Source: Orobanche coerulescens (Eukaryota; Streptophyta; Magnoliopsida; Lamiales; Orobanchaceae). From it: DNA of 64,000 nt. The notes under the pieces are model-generated. The model ran no database searches and was not told the origin of the DNA. It worked only from the letters and a program-made list of their open reading frames with translations. Position 1 is the first letter of the stretch, and each line of letters begins with the position of its first letter. Shown here piece after piece: positions 10,528-22,861 of this stretch. The DNA lies in the NCBI GenBank assembly GCA_033398695.1, contig CM065804.1, positions 48,701,501 through 48,765,500 of the forward strand. The letters are read 5' to 3'. Position numbers and translations under genes: made by a program.

Positions 10528-10910
10528 AGTTATCTCTTAAAAGCGGATTAACATCCGACGAGAAAAAGATCCGATGGCTTTTCAATTTGTCCCTGTCGAA
10601 GGTCTTGCCTTGAACCGACCTCCTTTCTTTGATGGATTGAATTTCATGACGTGGAAGAAGAAATGTCGATATTCATCTGAGCTTACGATATTGAGCTTTG
10701 GAAAGTAATATGTCTTGGTTCGAGAATTCTCACGAATCAAATGGTACTATCAAAAGCTTTGAAGAGTATGATGATACGGATTGGAAAAACAACCATTATA
10801 ATTGCAAAGCAACACAATTATTATATTGTGCTCTCAATTTGGAAGAACACAAATGGATATCATCTTGTGATAGTGCCAAAGAGATTTGGAAAATACTTGA
10901 GGTAACTCAT

Positions 10911-11925
10911 TGTTGTGTCGAGAGTTATACTCCTCGACCGGCGATCGCCTCGGCCAAGCGGCCGTCTTGAGCCAATGACCAGCGGTCTGCCGACCGATGG
11001 TCCCAGGACAAGTCCCGGTGCCGAGCGATCGACATCTAAGACGATCATCTCTCGGTACTTGGCGATCGACTCCTGGTGGCCGACTAGCAGACGATCATCT
11101 CTCGGCACTTGCCGATCGACCCTTGGTGACCGACCGATGCGGACCCCTGGTGACCGATCAATGACGACCGCCTCATGCCGCTCGGAGCCGATGATCGTCC
11201 AGTCGGCAATGGCTGAAGTTTAGGACAGAACCCACGTGCAGAGTCGAGACAAGATCCGCATTTCACGGATCATTGACCACAGCCTGTCAGCATCTTTCCA
11301 CCAGCCGACAGACCTGCCGAAAGGTGTCCGTGGGACCGCCCGTGACAGCAACTCCGGATGCGTGCTGGCTGCTCATTGGACCCCACAGCTGGCTGCTGGC
11401 AGCAGCCTTGGACTTTAGGCAAACAGCCCATGTGACTTAAAGACGATCGCCCCATTATTATATTGGACGAAAGGCGATCGCCCGCCAGGAAACAAGACAT
11501 CTCAGCCCCTATAAATAGAAGGCTGCCCGCACATGGAAATCTCTCCAACTCTCGACTTCTTGACAAGCAATACTCACAACTTGGCTTTCTCAACTCTTGG
11601 CAACAGCTATCTCTCGGATCCTTCTTCTCTCTCAGCATCTCCTACACGGAAGACGATCGGCAGAGAGCAAGAACACCAAAGCTTCGCTCAAGAGCCAGAT
11701 AAATAGGGTCTTTTACACTCATTGTATTTAGATTCTCACATTAATACTTGTATCCACGAATATTTGTATTAATAACATCTCGCGAGAGCATTCAAGCCCG
11801 GGCCTAACAAACCCGGCAAATCTTGTGTTATTCGCACCCCCATGGAAAGTGCTCCCGCAACCTTGTTTGTTGTCCATCCATTCCAGCAGTATTTCATCTT
11901 TGGATAAATATTTCGGGCAACAACA
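10911..11925 (+). repeat. 5' LTR of I, with CGATCG-rich U3 and TATA box
   Basis: TG...CA ends with TGTTG/CAACA termini. Upstream of CTATAAATA (11509-11517) the U3 is packed with GGCGATCGCC-type palindromes (10938, 11080, 11110, 11450, 11473) and has a roughly 50-bp tandem duplication at about 11040-11140. The leader after the TATA ends in the primer site. Confidence 0.85.
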
Positions 11926-11926
11926 A

Positions 11927-11943
11927 TTGGCGCTAGAAGGAGG
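11927..11943 (+). other. Primer binding site of I
   Basis: TTGGCGCTAGAAGGAGG follows the LTR by one base. It differs from the Met-tRNA site of the other elements here and resembles those of the Tat/Athila-type gypsy group; the exact tRNA is not assigned. Confidence 0.6.
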
Positions 11944-12053
11944 GCATCTAACCCTCAAATTTTTACTCCTACCGTCTCGAAGAACACTCACTGTTCTCCG
12001 GGGCATATACCTGAAGGAACGCTCACTGTTCTTCAGAGAAAGCTTTCAGAATC

Positions 12054-13283
12054 ATGACTTCTGCCTCCTCGTCGAAGAAAGCCGCTGGCCGGCCCGCCAG
12101 ATGCCTCGTTCCATCTCAGTCCGAGCCACAGCTGATGGCAGAGGGTAGCCGCTGCGGTCCGAGACGCTCAATCCCGCCCCTGAGGGATGGCCCAAGTCTC
12201 TCGCTCGATCAGTTCCAAACCGCGGGGCAGATTGAGGAGGCCATGGCCATCCTGCAGGAGCGACGGAGTGATCTCGATGCGCCTCCCGCTATCACCCCCT
12301 CGGCCATCCGCCGGATGACCAAACGGAAGTACAAGGCATTGCTGACCAAGCGATCGCCAGGAGGCTCCCATTCGCAAGAGGAGGCGCTCGCCAGCCGGGG
12401 CACCTCTATTTTCGATCGCCTGGGCAGTGACCCATCTTGGCGACCGGGGCAGTCCGGCCCCAACCATGAGACGACGGAGCTCGAGTCCGTCACCAGGAGT
12501 TCGGCGTATCCAACTCCCATAAGGCCGACCAGCCATCTGGCTCCCCTTCGCCAAGTAGCCGAGGTCGGCAACAGCGAAGTCAGGAGATCGGTACACGATC
12601 GCCTCGGCTCCCGCTCCAAAAGCCGACCCACGAGCGACCATGATACAGCGATGGCCGCGATGCAATGCCAGCTCGACGACATGAAGGTGCTCATGGAATC
12701 CGAGGCAAGCGTCAAGAGCAAGATCGTCGGGCCGAGCGAGCCGCTCGCGGTCCACATCGAGCTCGCCCCCGTGCAGCATAAGATCGCTCCTCCGCAAACA
12801 CCTTTGTACGAGGGGAGATCAGACCCCGAAACACACCTGAGCAAGTTCAACATCTACATGACCGGGTGTGGGGCATCTGACGCGACCAGGTGCCGAATGT
12901 TCCCTATGACGCTGGACGACCTTGCCCACAGGTGGTACACCTCATTGCCGCCTCGATCCATCGGATCCTTTAACCAACTGGCGAACGACATCACAACGTA
13001 CTTCGCCACCAGGGTCGCTCGGCCAGAAGATCCCCATCGCATGATGCAGATCAGGCAAGGGGAAGAAGAGTCCGACTCAGACTATATCGACCGGGTAGAT
13101 GAGATCATCCTCAACGGTGAGCCCGTAAGCGATGAGATCGCCCTATACTCGGTCCTAGGAAGATTCCATGGTCTTTCGCCTATGTTCAGGCATCTTACGA
13201 AAGACCAACCCTCGGCCTACGCGATCTTCCGCGCTAAAGCCGCAGACTTTCTGGCCAGGCAAAGGTTTCTTCTCAGCCTTTGA
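12054..13283 (+). CDS. Gag protein of element I (Ty3/gypsy, Tat-like)
   Basis: An uninterrupted 409-codon frame starting at ATG 12054, 128 bases after the LTR. The N-terminal half is Ser/Pro/Arg-rich and low in recognisable domains. Residues about 250-400 hold the retrotransposon gag capsid region: PLYEGRSDPETHLSKF, ARCRMF-like and LAHRWYTSLPPRSIGSF, FNQLANDITTYFATR, and a RQGEEESDSDYIDRV block. There is no zinc knuckle and no protease. The protein would assemble the capsid that packages I RNA. It is the longest intact element frame in the window, which suggests fairly recent activity or selection, though the strict end of family gag proteins could lie further downstream. Confidence 0.82.
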   Translation: MTSASSSKKAAGRPARCLVPSQSEPQLMAEGSRCGPRRSIPPLRDGPSLSLDQFQTAGQIEEAMAILQERRSDLDAPPAITPSAIRRMTKRKYKALLTKRSPGGSHSQEEALASRGTSIFDRLGSDPSWRPGQSGPNHETTELESVTRSSAYPTPIRPTSHLAPLRQVAEVGNSEVRRSVHDRLGSRSKSRPTSDHDTAMAAMQCQLDDMKVLMESEASVKSKIVGPSEPLAVHIELAPVQHKIAPPQTPLYEGRSDPETHLSKFNIYMTGCGASDATRCRMFPMTLDDLAHRWYTSLPPRSIGSFNQLANDITTYFATRVARPEDPHRMMQIRQGEEESDSDYIDRVDEIILNGEPVSDEIALYSVLGRFHGLSPMFRHLTKDQPSAYAIFRAKAADFLARQRFLLSL

Positions 13284-14128
13284 GCAGCGCGATCGGCAGC
13301 CGAACGACGATCACCAGTCTTCCAGCCCGATCGCCATTATCAAGCAACATCATCAAAACCGGAGGACTCGTTTGCCATCTACAGTTCACCATCTAACATG
13401 ATGGACTAAGGCACGAGATCGCCTCCACGGCACAACATGCAGCCATGGTCCTGGTGGTCGATGGAACCGACTGCTTAGGCCATGCAAGGTTCCTTTGGGC
13501 CAAGATCGCCCGCCCTTCGTTTAAATACGAGGCCGGCGTAGTCTGAGGGCCCTCCAAAACTAATCAGTGGACACGATCGCCCGCCCTCAAAGGTTTAGCA
13601 TCTAACATGACGAACCCGGACAATGCGACGCGTCACTACCCCCGTCTCAACGTACACCGTCGAGGTTCGCCATCTTCATGGCGGGCTGAGGTGGAAGCAG
13701 AGTTAACAAGCCGCGGAAGTGGAGTTGATTAATCCGACGACGCCCCGCGCAAGGACTCCTCTAGACCGAGACCGCATGCCCTTCATTTAAATACGAGGCG
13801 AGGCACAGCCTAACAGAGGACCCTCACAATAAAATGAGTCACGAGACAGTCAATGTCGCTCGCGCACAAGACACGGTCATGGAGTCGGTCAATCGAACTC
13901 CGCGACTGTGCACGGTTCCTCAGCGACGAAACAATCAAGTTTCTACGAGGGATCGGCCAATGTTGTTTTTTGCAGGTACAAGACCGAAAGATAGCTAGCC
14001 AATAGACCAGATCGCCTAAGTCCGAAACCAGAGTCCGCTCAACGGATCGCCCGTCCTCATCCTACACAATCGCCAGCAAGAACCACCTCGCCCCATGTCT
14101 TCAACATCGGAGCAACCTGGGGGGCAAT
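13284..14128 (+). other. Non-coding 3' interior of I and polypurine tract
   Basis: About 845 bp between gag stop and 3' LTR. No enzyme domain is found in any frame. At least six GATCGCC(C/T) motifs occur here, the same core as in the LTR. The purine-rich GGGGGGC at 14118-14125 precedes the 3' LTR. Confidence 0.65.
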
Positions 14129-15151
14129 TGTTGTGTCGAGAGTTATACTCCTCGATTGGCGATCGCCTCAGAGACCGGGCGACCGTGCCGGAGCCCAGCA
14201 GCCAAGGAAGATCTGCCGACCGAAGGTCCCAGGACAAGTCCCGGTGCCGAGCGATCGACATCTAAGATGATCGTCTCTCGGTACTTGGCGATCGACTCCT
14301 GGTGGCCGACTAGCAAACGATCATCTCTCGGCACTTGCTGATCGACCCTTGGTGACCGACCGATGCCGACCTCTGGTGACCGACCAATGACGACCGCCTC
14401 ATGCCGCTCGGAGCCGATGATCGTCTAGTCGGCAATGGCCGAAGCTTAGGACAGAACCCACGTGCAGAGTCGAGACAAGATCCGCATTTCACGGATTATT
14501 GACCACAGTCTGTCAGCATCTTTCCACCATCCGACAGACCCGCTGAAAGGTGTCCGTGGGACCGCCCGTGATAGCAACTCCGGACGCGTGCTGGCTCCTC
14601 ATTGGACCGCACAGCTGGATGCCGGCAGCAGCCTTGGACTTTAGGCAAACAGCCCATGTGACTTAAAGACGATCGCCCCATTATTATATTAGACGAAAGG
14701 CGATCGCCCACCAGGAAACAAGACATCTCAGCCCCTATAAATAGAAGGCTGCCTACACTTGGAAATCTCTCCAACTTTCGACTTCTTGACAAGCAATACT
14801 CACAACTTGGCTTTCTCAACTCTTGGCAACAGCTATCTCTCGGCTCCTTCTTCTCTCTCAGCATCTCCTACACGGAAGACGATCGGCAGAGAGCAAGAAC
14901 ACCAAAGCTTCGCTCAAGAGCCGGATAAATAGGGTCTTTTACACTCATTGTATTTAGATTCTCACATTAATACTTGTATCCACGAATATTTGTATTAATA
15001 ACATCTCGCGAGAGCATTCAAGCCTGGGCCTAACAAACCCAGCAAATCTTGTGTTATTCTCACCCCCACGGAAAGTGCTCCCGCAACCTTGTTTGTTGTC
15101 CGTCCATTCCAGCAGTATTTCATCTTCGGATAAATATTTCGGGCAACAACA
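14129..15151 (+). repeat. 3' LTR of I
   Basis: Nearly the same as 10911-11925, with most changes in the CGATCG-rich part (for example 14160-14215 against 10940-10990). TATA box CTATAAATA at about 14735. Ends GGGCAACAACA, followed by CTCAT. Confidence 0.88.
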
Positions 15152-16178
15152 CTCATGAAGGAACATCACAAGTCAAGGAGATGAAGATCAATATGCTTCT
15201 CCATGACCATTAACTATTTATGATGCAAAGTGACGAGTCCATAACGAACATGCTCGACCGATTTCGGTCATTACTAGTGGACTAGCTTGTTTTGGGAAAC
15301 CATTAACAAGTAGTGAATAAGTAAAGAAAGTCCTACGATCACTACCTGTTGAATGTGACGGGATGGTTACGGAAATTATGGAATCGAAAGATTTAAATAA
15401 TCTAGATTTTAGTTCCCTTGTTGGTTCACTAATAAACTACGAGATTGTTCTTAAATCTCGAAATGCCAAGCCGAAACGGAAAGAAAGATCAATAGCTTTG
15501 AAAGCTAAGATGTCAAAGAAAGAAGAAATCCCAGTAGATGAAGACGATGAAGAATCGGCATATTATGCCAAGAACATAAATAAGTTTCAAAACTTAATAA
15601 ACCGGAGAAGGAAGGACATCAAGACGAGCGAATCAAAGAAATTCGAAAATAACTGTCGAAACTGTGGTAAACCAGGCCACTTTGCTAAAAACTATTGAGC
15701 CTCAAATCCTAAGAAAGAAGTGCTCATAGCTACATGGAGTGACGAAAAGGATGATGATGAATATAATCGAAATAACCTCGCACTCATGGCAAGGAGTTCA
15801 TTCGACGAAAGCGACATCGAAATCCAGGTTAGTACCTCGTCTCACGACGAAATATATGATGCATTCTGACTTTTACATACCGATTTCCCAAATGCTTTAC
15901 TCGATAATAAATCCCTCAAATCAAAAATTAAAATGTTGCAAATCGAAATTTCCAAAATAAATGAAAAAGGAAAATTCATTGAAACCCATCATTCTCTGTG
16001 TATTGAAAAGGAGAATAAATTGAAAGATGATCTGTTAAAAATTCAAAACAAACTTAAGAATTTAATGAATAAATTTTCGTGTGGAAACGAGAAATTTGAA
16101 CAAATGCTTTCCGTTCAAAAATTTTCATTAAATAAACAGGGGTTAGGATTCAAACTGTGTAATAAAATCGGATCCTAA

Positions 16179-16529
16179 AATTTTAAAATACCCCAATGTG
16201 AGAAATGTTTAAAACTTGGGCATCATATTTCGATTTGCGAAAGTCCACGATAGACGATCAAAATTAAAAAGTCTGTATTCCAAAAGGAACCATTATACCG
16301 AATATCGTCTATGTTTCAAAAGAAAAACCAACTCTCGGTTGAATCCCCAAAAATCAAAATTAATAAATTTCTATCAATTGGTATTTTGATAATTTATATT
16401 TTTTAACAATTGGTATTTAACTCATGGGGAGTTACTGTTTTTAAAAAATGGGGAAATCTATTTTTTAGGGGGAGTTATTGTATCAATTTTTTATTATGCA
16501 CCTTTTGATTATGACAAAAAGGGGGAGAA
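16179..16529 (+). other. F 3' interior and polypurine tract
   Basis: Non-coding AT-rich stretch with the GGGGAGTTACTG / GGGGGAGTTATTG phrases usual before SIRE-type 3' ends. The polypurine tract AAAAAGGGGGAGAA lies at 16516-16529. Confidence 0.65.
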
Positions 16530-17371
16530 TGTCGATAAAAATGATGGGAGAAGAAGAATATGAGTCACAGAAGAATGACGAGAAAAATATAATACCGATT
16601 ATGAAAATGGAGAGAAAAGACGAAGGAGAAGACGAAGGAGAAGACGAATGAGCCAGACTGAAAAGCAAAGTAGTGAGATTTATCGAAGATAACGTACGCT
16701 ATGCAACATCTATAATGTACGTAATGAGAGTCACCTGAAGGAAGACGAGCGCAGCATACATGTTTAACGAACGCAACATAACATGTATAATGTACGTAAG
16801 GAGGTGAGCTTAACGTGCGTAAGCTTACATGCTTAATGTACGTAAGGGTTTAAATACGAATTCAAACAAGGAACTATTGAAGATGACGTCATGGAGTAGG
16901 TCAGCATGCAACGGATATTTTGACTGAATATAACGTACATAAAGGGTGATATATAACGTACAGAAAGAAGAAGACAGTTGCTACTAGACTTATTTGCACT
17001 ATACACATAACGTACGTAACGAATAAGTCTTAACGTACATAATGTGGTTAACGTACGTAATGGTGGACATATAACGTACGTAATGCAGGCAACATGGGCT
17101 AACGACTAGTTGAGGCCTTATGCCTATAAATACCAAGGCATATGGTATATATACGTTTGATATCATTGTATACAATATTGTTGTTGTATTTGTGCTTAAT
17201 TGATAAATGTTTGAGTGTTCATACACAAAAATATACACGAGAGGAAATATGCGGATTATAGATTTATTCGGTGTTATTAGGATCGTTGATCCGACATTAT
17301 TGGAATCATATCTAAATCCAAGAGAGGTTTGTCTAGTACCAATAGAAAGCTAGATAGGTTGCTTCCTTTTC
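16530..17371 (+). repeat. F 3' LTR, first part (split by E)
   Basis: Begins TGTCGATAAAA after the polypurine tract. The region 16690-17095 carries about a dozen TAACGTACGTAA-type palindromes, exact or one base off, followed by a TATA box GCCTATAAATA at 17122-17132. It is cut at 17371 by E and resumes at 38622. Confidence 0.75.
16690..17095. repeat. TTACGTACGTAA palindrome array in F LTR
   Basis: Copies such as TAATGTACGTAA (16717, 16791, 16834), CATAACGTACGTAACG (17007), TTAACGTACGTAATG (17048) and ATAACGTACGTAATG (17072), all upstream of the TATA box at 17122. The same core recurs in C and L, which are gypsy elements. Confidence 0.85.
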
Positions 17372-20156
17372 TGTGATACCTGAGCCTAACACTACTCACT
17401 TGGTCAATATGATTCATGCATAACTTGTTAATTCTGTGTTATTTGGATTATTTGACGTTCCATGGTTCAGTTGATCTTATAGTTAATTTCACTACATGGA
17501 AATGTGCTAAACATTGGAACTAAAGTCTAAAACACTATCGTTGTATATGTTACGGAACTAAGTTACGTTATTCATATTATTTATAATACAAAAATAAAAT
17601 ATATGTAAAGATCTTATAAAACTCCAAGTACACGTGGTAAGCCTAGAAGTCATAAAGGTGTCACTAACGTGTCTATCGGAGGTTAACTAGCTTATCTCGA
17701 GATTTTAGTCGGCGCGTGTAGTGGGTCACTTTAAATTTACGATTCAATTGGATAGCCATCATTCAATAAACTAACACGCATCAAGTGCCTTTGATTCTTG
17801 TCAATACCAAATAGGATACAATTTATGATTGTATCTGATAACGTTTGTAAAATACTGTGATCTGTCTATACCTCATTCGTTCCAACTGCGGTAGGAATTG
17901 AACTTATCTTTTAGTTTATCATATTAATTATATTTTTTATAAATGATTCCTTCCATTCTTACCTACAGTGTCTCATTTGTGAAGTTTTAGAAAGTTTGAC
18001 AATAAAGTCCTTCACTAGCATTTTCAACATTGTTCGCATGAGTAATCGAGTTTAAGCAATAAAAATACACCCTAAACTTCTACTAAACCCTTTGAAAGAT
18101 CATCCATACCCTATATTAGGTCAAGATATACTAGGAACCAGTTCATACACTCCAAGAACCGGATCATAACTACTTGAGTCGATCCATTCTTTCAAACCTA
18201 GTCTCTAGTAGTCATTTGAGGGTATTTTGGATATTTCACCTTCATAACCTACTTAACACGCTTGGTTGATGGATAAATCCGACCCTCGACCCTCATTTAC
18301 AGTCTTTACATGAACAAGAATATCCCCAAAAATTCAAGAAGAAATCATCAAAACATCAACACCTCAATTCCTTTGACAATCAAGGTGAGTTTCCTTTGTT
18401 TCTTCCTTGTTCTTGATATGTTTCTTGGATATTTAGAAGGTGTGAGGGCTTGTATATGTTCTTAAACATGTTATAATGATTTTAAGAACTCAACCATGGC
18501 TTACCCTTGTGTTTAATATGGATTTATAAGGCTTAAAACTCACTAAGGCAATAAAGGAATCAATTCTGCCACATTTTAGAATTAATGGTATATGTTACTT
18601 GATCCGTATGTTTCAGGGTCAGGAGTTTCAGTTTACTTGTTTCTAAGTATCTTAGGATATTATGTCAAAAAATTGTGCAAATCCAACTTATATTCTAGTG
18701 GTTATAAGCAAAACAATATCTGATTATGACAAGATTTTGATAAACTCTCTTAATCAAGTGTTTGTTATAAAACCTTGGAATTTTAAGTTGTGAGAGTTGA
18801 ATGAACTTTATAAACAGAAACTAATAGACTCATTAATGAATTATAAGTCCAAAATTGATTGGTTAATGGGCTGGTATACATCGATAAATAGACATAAAAT
18901 ACGTAGAACACCGATTATGCGTCTACATAGGAAGTGGTAAACCCTTTCGATGTGAAGAGAGTTAAACCTTGTATGTGGTATGTAAATCCTTTAAACACAT
19001 TCCTTGAAACAGGTTCTAAAGATATATAATCACAACCACCCCTATTGGTATAAACATAAGGGTATTACCCGATCAAGGTAAGTAGAAATCCATCTGCAAC
19101 TACAATGCATAAACATAGTATTGTTTGTAAACTTGATGATATCTTGAGAGTGTATTGTATTAGATGATTGATCTGTATTATGCTTAAAGTGTTTGGTTGC
19201 ACCTTACATGATCATAACATCCATTAGCATCTCCACATGCATGCATAACAGGATACTCACTAGTGTCTACATGCATGGTACGATCATGGAAAGAAAGAAA
19301 AGAAAAACGTTTTGTTGGCCACTGCTTTTACGATATGTTTATCACGGTAGATGCGTGCTTATATCATGTGTGATACATGGTAGATGCATGTTCTCACGAT
19401 ATATTTGGTGTGGTAGATGCATGCCTTATATATCTGGCATGGTAGATGCATGCCTCATGATATGATATTGAGTTTATTCTGGTGCTTAGTATGTGGTTCA
19501 ACGGGCCCAAGGATAAGAAAATGATTTTGAGAGATTCTCATTGACAATCATATGTCATATGTTGCATCAGATATGATACATAACATGCATGATTTCTACT
19601 TATTGGGCATTAGCTCACGTAGTTTATGCATTGTTGGTAATTCTGATGCTTGAGTATGTTCCCTCGCTGGACGAGTTGGAGTTCCACTGTCGCTGAGGGT
19701 CGACGTACATGGATGACGACCTGTCGGGCTTAACCATGGGCTTAATATATTTTCATTCTTGTTTGTGAACCTTACTTTATAAATATGTATTGCAGTAATG
19801 TACTCATATGTTCGAGTGTCGTTGATGGTGTGATGGGTACTTTAAGTTCACTTAGTATGTTTGTTTAACCTGTTAGGTTGTTTAAATATCGTAATGTAAA
19901 ATAAATGAGTGATTTGGGAAGCTCGAAGTTTTGTTGTTTACTAATTTCTTGTAGTTATAGCTACGGGGATATTGATTTCATGAGGTTGATTCGGATTGAG
20001 ACTAGATGTCTCTGTATGATACTTGTGTTGGTTTTATGTCACAGGTTTGGGATAGGTACTAGCTTAGGGGAAACTCTGTCGAAATTTCACCGTAATTTAT
20101 AAGTACTAATATCATATAAGATAGTGTAGGTTAGGTAGTTAGTGTGGGTCATTTCA
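17372..20156 (+). repeat. 5' LTR of E
   Basis: 2,785 bp, TGTGATACCTGAGCC...GGGTCATTTCA. It matches 26301-28337/37846-38621 throughout with scattered differences. The region 19330-19465 carries four to five GGTAGATGC(A/G)TGC phrases. No obvious TATA-flanking palindrome array of the type seen in the other gypsy LTRs. Confidence 0.88.
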
Positions 20157-20158
20157 GG

Positions 20159-20170
20159 TGGTATCAGAGC
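20159..20170 (+). other. Primer binding site of E
   Basis: TGGTATCAGAGC two bases after the LTR end, the exact initiator-Met tRNA type. Confidence 0.85.
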
Positions 20171-20320
20171 CCGGTTTGTGCCCTGTAGACTGTCCATGTA
20201 CACGAGCTCAGAGCATGTGGAGCACAACAAATCCAGTAAGTGTTATTTTAATTGTGTGCACTCATATTTCATGAAAAATATTGACCATATGATATAGGGC
20301 TCAGTCATAAATAGAAAATA

Positions 20321-21178
20321 ATGCGGAGAACAAGAACTGAAGGCAGTGATGGGGGTACAACATAAGATCCAGAAATGACATCCACAAGTTCTTATCGTGA
20401 TCTGATCATTGGTCGATTGAGTGAACTAGTAGAAAGGCAATCTCAACAAATCCAACAACTCATCTAACAAATAGACATGCGAGGACAGCAGGGAGATGAC
20501 AGGAATCGACCGCCATCAAGAGTAGAACAAGTTGAATTAGATGGAGGAAGGTTCAGGAAGTTGAATCCCCCAACATTTGAGAGCGTAGTGGATCCTACAG
20601 AAGCAGAAGATTGGCTAAGGACTATAGAAAACATGTTCCAGTATAGTAAGGTTTCTGAAGAGAACAAGGTACTTTGTGCATCCTTCATGTTACGGGGCAG
20701 TGCAGGTCATTGGTGGGATACGATAAATGCTATTGAAAATCTGGCAATAATGACTTGGGCTAAGTTCAAGGAACTCTTTAGAAATAAATACTTTACAGCT
20801 CTTGTTCGTGCAATGAAAATGAACAAATTTATACAGTTGAAACAGGGAAGCATGACAGTGTCAGACTACATCTGTAAGTTCGAAATGCTGTCTAGGTATG
20901 CTGAGCATATGGTTTGCACGGAAGCACTGAAAGTGTAGAGGTTCCTTGAAGTCTTGAGACCAGAGCTATACAGAGATGTCAGCATGGCAGGAATTCAAGG
21001 GACGACTTATTCAATAATTGCTGAGAGAGCATTGGTCGCAGAACAGGCAGAACTGAGGATTCGACAAGCACAAGAGGTTCGGCGGCAATTTGCCCAACGA
21101 CAAGGCCAACGCTGGTTTAATAATGAAAAGAAGAGGCCACCTCAATCGCATAATCTAGAGGCTTATTTTCCATCGTAA
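20321..21178 (+). pseudogene. E gag (three in-frame stops)
   Basis: Starts MRRTRTEGSDGGTT at 20321. The same frame is interrupted by stops at about 20360, 20465 and 20936, then runs to 21178. The retrotransposon gag capsid region is clear: FRKLNPPTFESVVDPTEAED, WLRTIENMFQYSKV, SAGHWWDT, TWAKFKELFRNKYF, FIQLKQGSMTVSDY. A frame change separates it from pol at about 21180-21213. The zinc knuckles lie in the next frame. Confidence 0.82.
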
Positions 21179-21212
21179 AAGGGGCAAGAACAAGGAGAAC
21201 CAAAGTAAGCGT

Positions 21213-22861
21213 ATGAAGTCTGAAGAGGGTAGACCCTTTCAACCATTACCGGCATGCCCTAACTGTGGAAAACAACATAGTGGAGTTTGCTTATTGGGTT
21301 CTAAAGTATTCTTTTTATGTGGACAACCTGGACATATGGAGAACGTTTGCCCAAACAAGACAAAAGCCAAAGCGCAGGAAAGGGTACCAGCTAGATTTTA
21401 CACTATGACCAGAGAAGATGCTGAAGCTAATCCGTCTATTATCACATGTAACCTTCTTATCTTTGGTATTTCAGCATCGGTATTATTTGATCCTGGTACT
21501 ACACATTCATTTGCATCTACCGAGTATGTGAGAAGGCTGGGTAGAGTACCAGAAACAATTGAGGTAGGTTATAATGTAGTTACCCCCTCTGGAGATCCAA
21601 AACAAACAAATAAGATCATACGAGCGTGTAGTATTCCTATCGAAAATAGGAAACTCTATGCTAATTTAATTGTGTTGGACATGAATGACTATGACATAAT
21701 CTTGGGTATGGATTGGTTATCAAAATATCATGCTACTGTTGACTGTCGGAGAAAAATTGTGACACTACAACCACCTGGGGAAGAACCTTTTTATTTTGTC
21801 GGGGTTAGTAAGAATTTTAGATTTCCAGTAATCTCAGCAATGAAGGCACAACGTCTATTAAACAGTGGTTGTGAAGGCTATGTAGTTAGTGTAATGAGCA
21901 TTGAAAAGCAAGATTTATCGAACATCAATGAAGTACCAGTGGTGAAACAATACCACAAGTGTTTCGATGATCTCCGGATCGCCACGGATCGTGAAATAGA
22001 GTTTGTGATTAACTTACAGCAGGGAATGGCACCAATATCAAAGTCACCATACAGAATGGCACCAGCTGAATTAAAGGAATTAAAGACCCAATTGCAAGAG
22101 TTGTTAGATAAAGGCCTCATTAGGCCTAGTTATTCACCATGGAGAGCGCCAATATTGTTTGTTCGTAAGAAGGATGGTTCCTTGAGGATGTGTATAGACT
22201 ATCGAGAGCTCAACAAAGTTACGATCAAGAACAAGTATCCTTTACCTCGAATTGATGACTTGTTTGATCAACTTCAAGGCGCATCTATCTTTTCCAAAAT
22301 TGATCTGCGATCAGGGTACCATAAATTGAAGATAAAGGAAAAGGACATCCCAAAAATGGCATTCAGTACGAGGTACGGACACTATGAGTTTTTGGTGATG
22401 CCGTTTGGCCTAACAAATGCCCCAGCAGCATTTATGGATTTAATGAATAGAGTGTTAAATACTTCCTGGATAAGTTTGTTATCGTGTTTATTGATGATAT
22501 TCTCATATATTCGAAGACCAAAGAAGACCATATAGTGCATCTAAGGAAAGTTTTAGAAGTCTTAAAACAGAAACAGTTATATGCTAAGTTTAAAAAGTGT
22601 GAATTCTGGTTAGACCGAGTGGTATTCTTGGGGCATGTTATATCCGGAGCAGGAATTTTAGTAGACCCAAGCAAAGTTGAAGCAATCAATAACTGGCCGC
22701 AACCTATAAATTCTACAGAAGTACGCAGCTTTCTTGGTCTAGCTAGATATTACCGTCGATTTGAAGAGGTATTCTCCAAGATTGCTTCTTCATTAACACA
22801 ATTGACTAGAAAGAATGTTTCCTTCAAGTGGACAAAATCATGCGAGCAAAGCTTTCAATAA
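21213..22861 (+). pseudogene. E zinc knuckle, protease and reverse transcriptase (frameshifted)
   Basis: First 440 codons: [12 protein letters not shown], then a second knuckle whose first Cys is Phe ([13 protein letters not shown]). The aspartic protease has [10 protein letters not shown], with Pro in the place where DSG/DTG is usual. The reverse transcriptase covers [54 protein letters not shown] and [20 protein letters not shown] frameshift near 22460-22484 separates this from the [10 protein letters not shown] catalytic box, which continues in 22484-22861. The altered protease site and the shift argue against activity. Confidence 0.87.

Larger units (their letters stand above)
10911..15151 (+). 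mobile_element. I: gag-only Ty3/gypsy element (TR-GAG type)
   Basis: Complete 4.24 kb element with 5-bp target duplication CTCAT (10906-10910 and 15152-15156) and LTRs of 1,015 and 1,023 bp starting TGTTGTGTCGAG and ending GGGCAACAACA. The primer site begins TTGGCGCTAGAAGGAGGG and the polypurine tract is TGGGGGGC. The interior of 2.2 kb has one long gag frame and no protease, reverse transcriptase or integrase. It would need enzymes from an autonomous relative. Base composition is much more GC-rich than in the host element F. Confidence 0.88.
10574..16178 (+). pseudogene. F gag (broken, split by element I)
   Basis: Copia gag beginning MAFQFVPVEGLALNRPPFFD at 10574, followed by a frameshift near 10690 and the NHYNCKATQLLYCALNLEEH..IWKILEVTH block up to 10910. 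Element I then interrupts, and gag resumes at 15152 with KEMKINMLLHDH and DESITNMLDRF. The 111-residue piece at 15363-15698 ends in a zinc knuckle CRNCGKPGHFAKNY whose last Cys has become Tyr. A coiled, lysine/asparagine-rich tail (15739-16178, EQMLSVQKFSLNKQGLGFKL) resembles the C-terminal part of SIRE-type gag. G gag (40864-42410) has a comparable tail. Several stops and shifts make it inactive. Confidence 0.75.

Noticed and set aside
12168..12853. Two 209-214-codon minus frames opposite I gag
   Set aside because: Shadows of a GC-rich coding strand; the plus frame has clear gag motifs and the minus frames have none.
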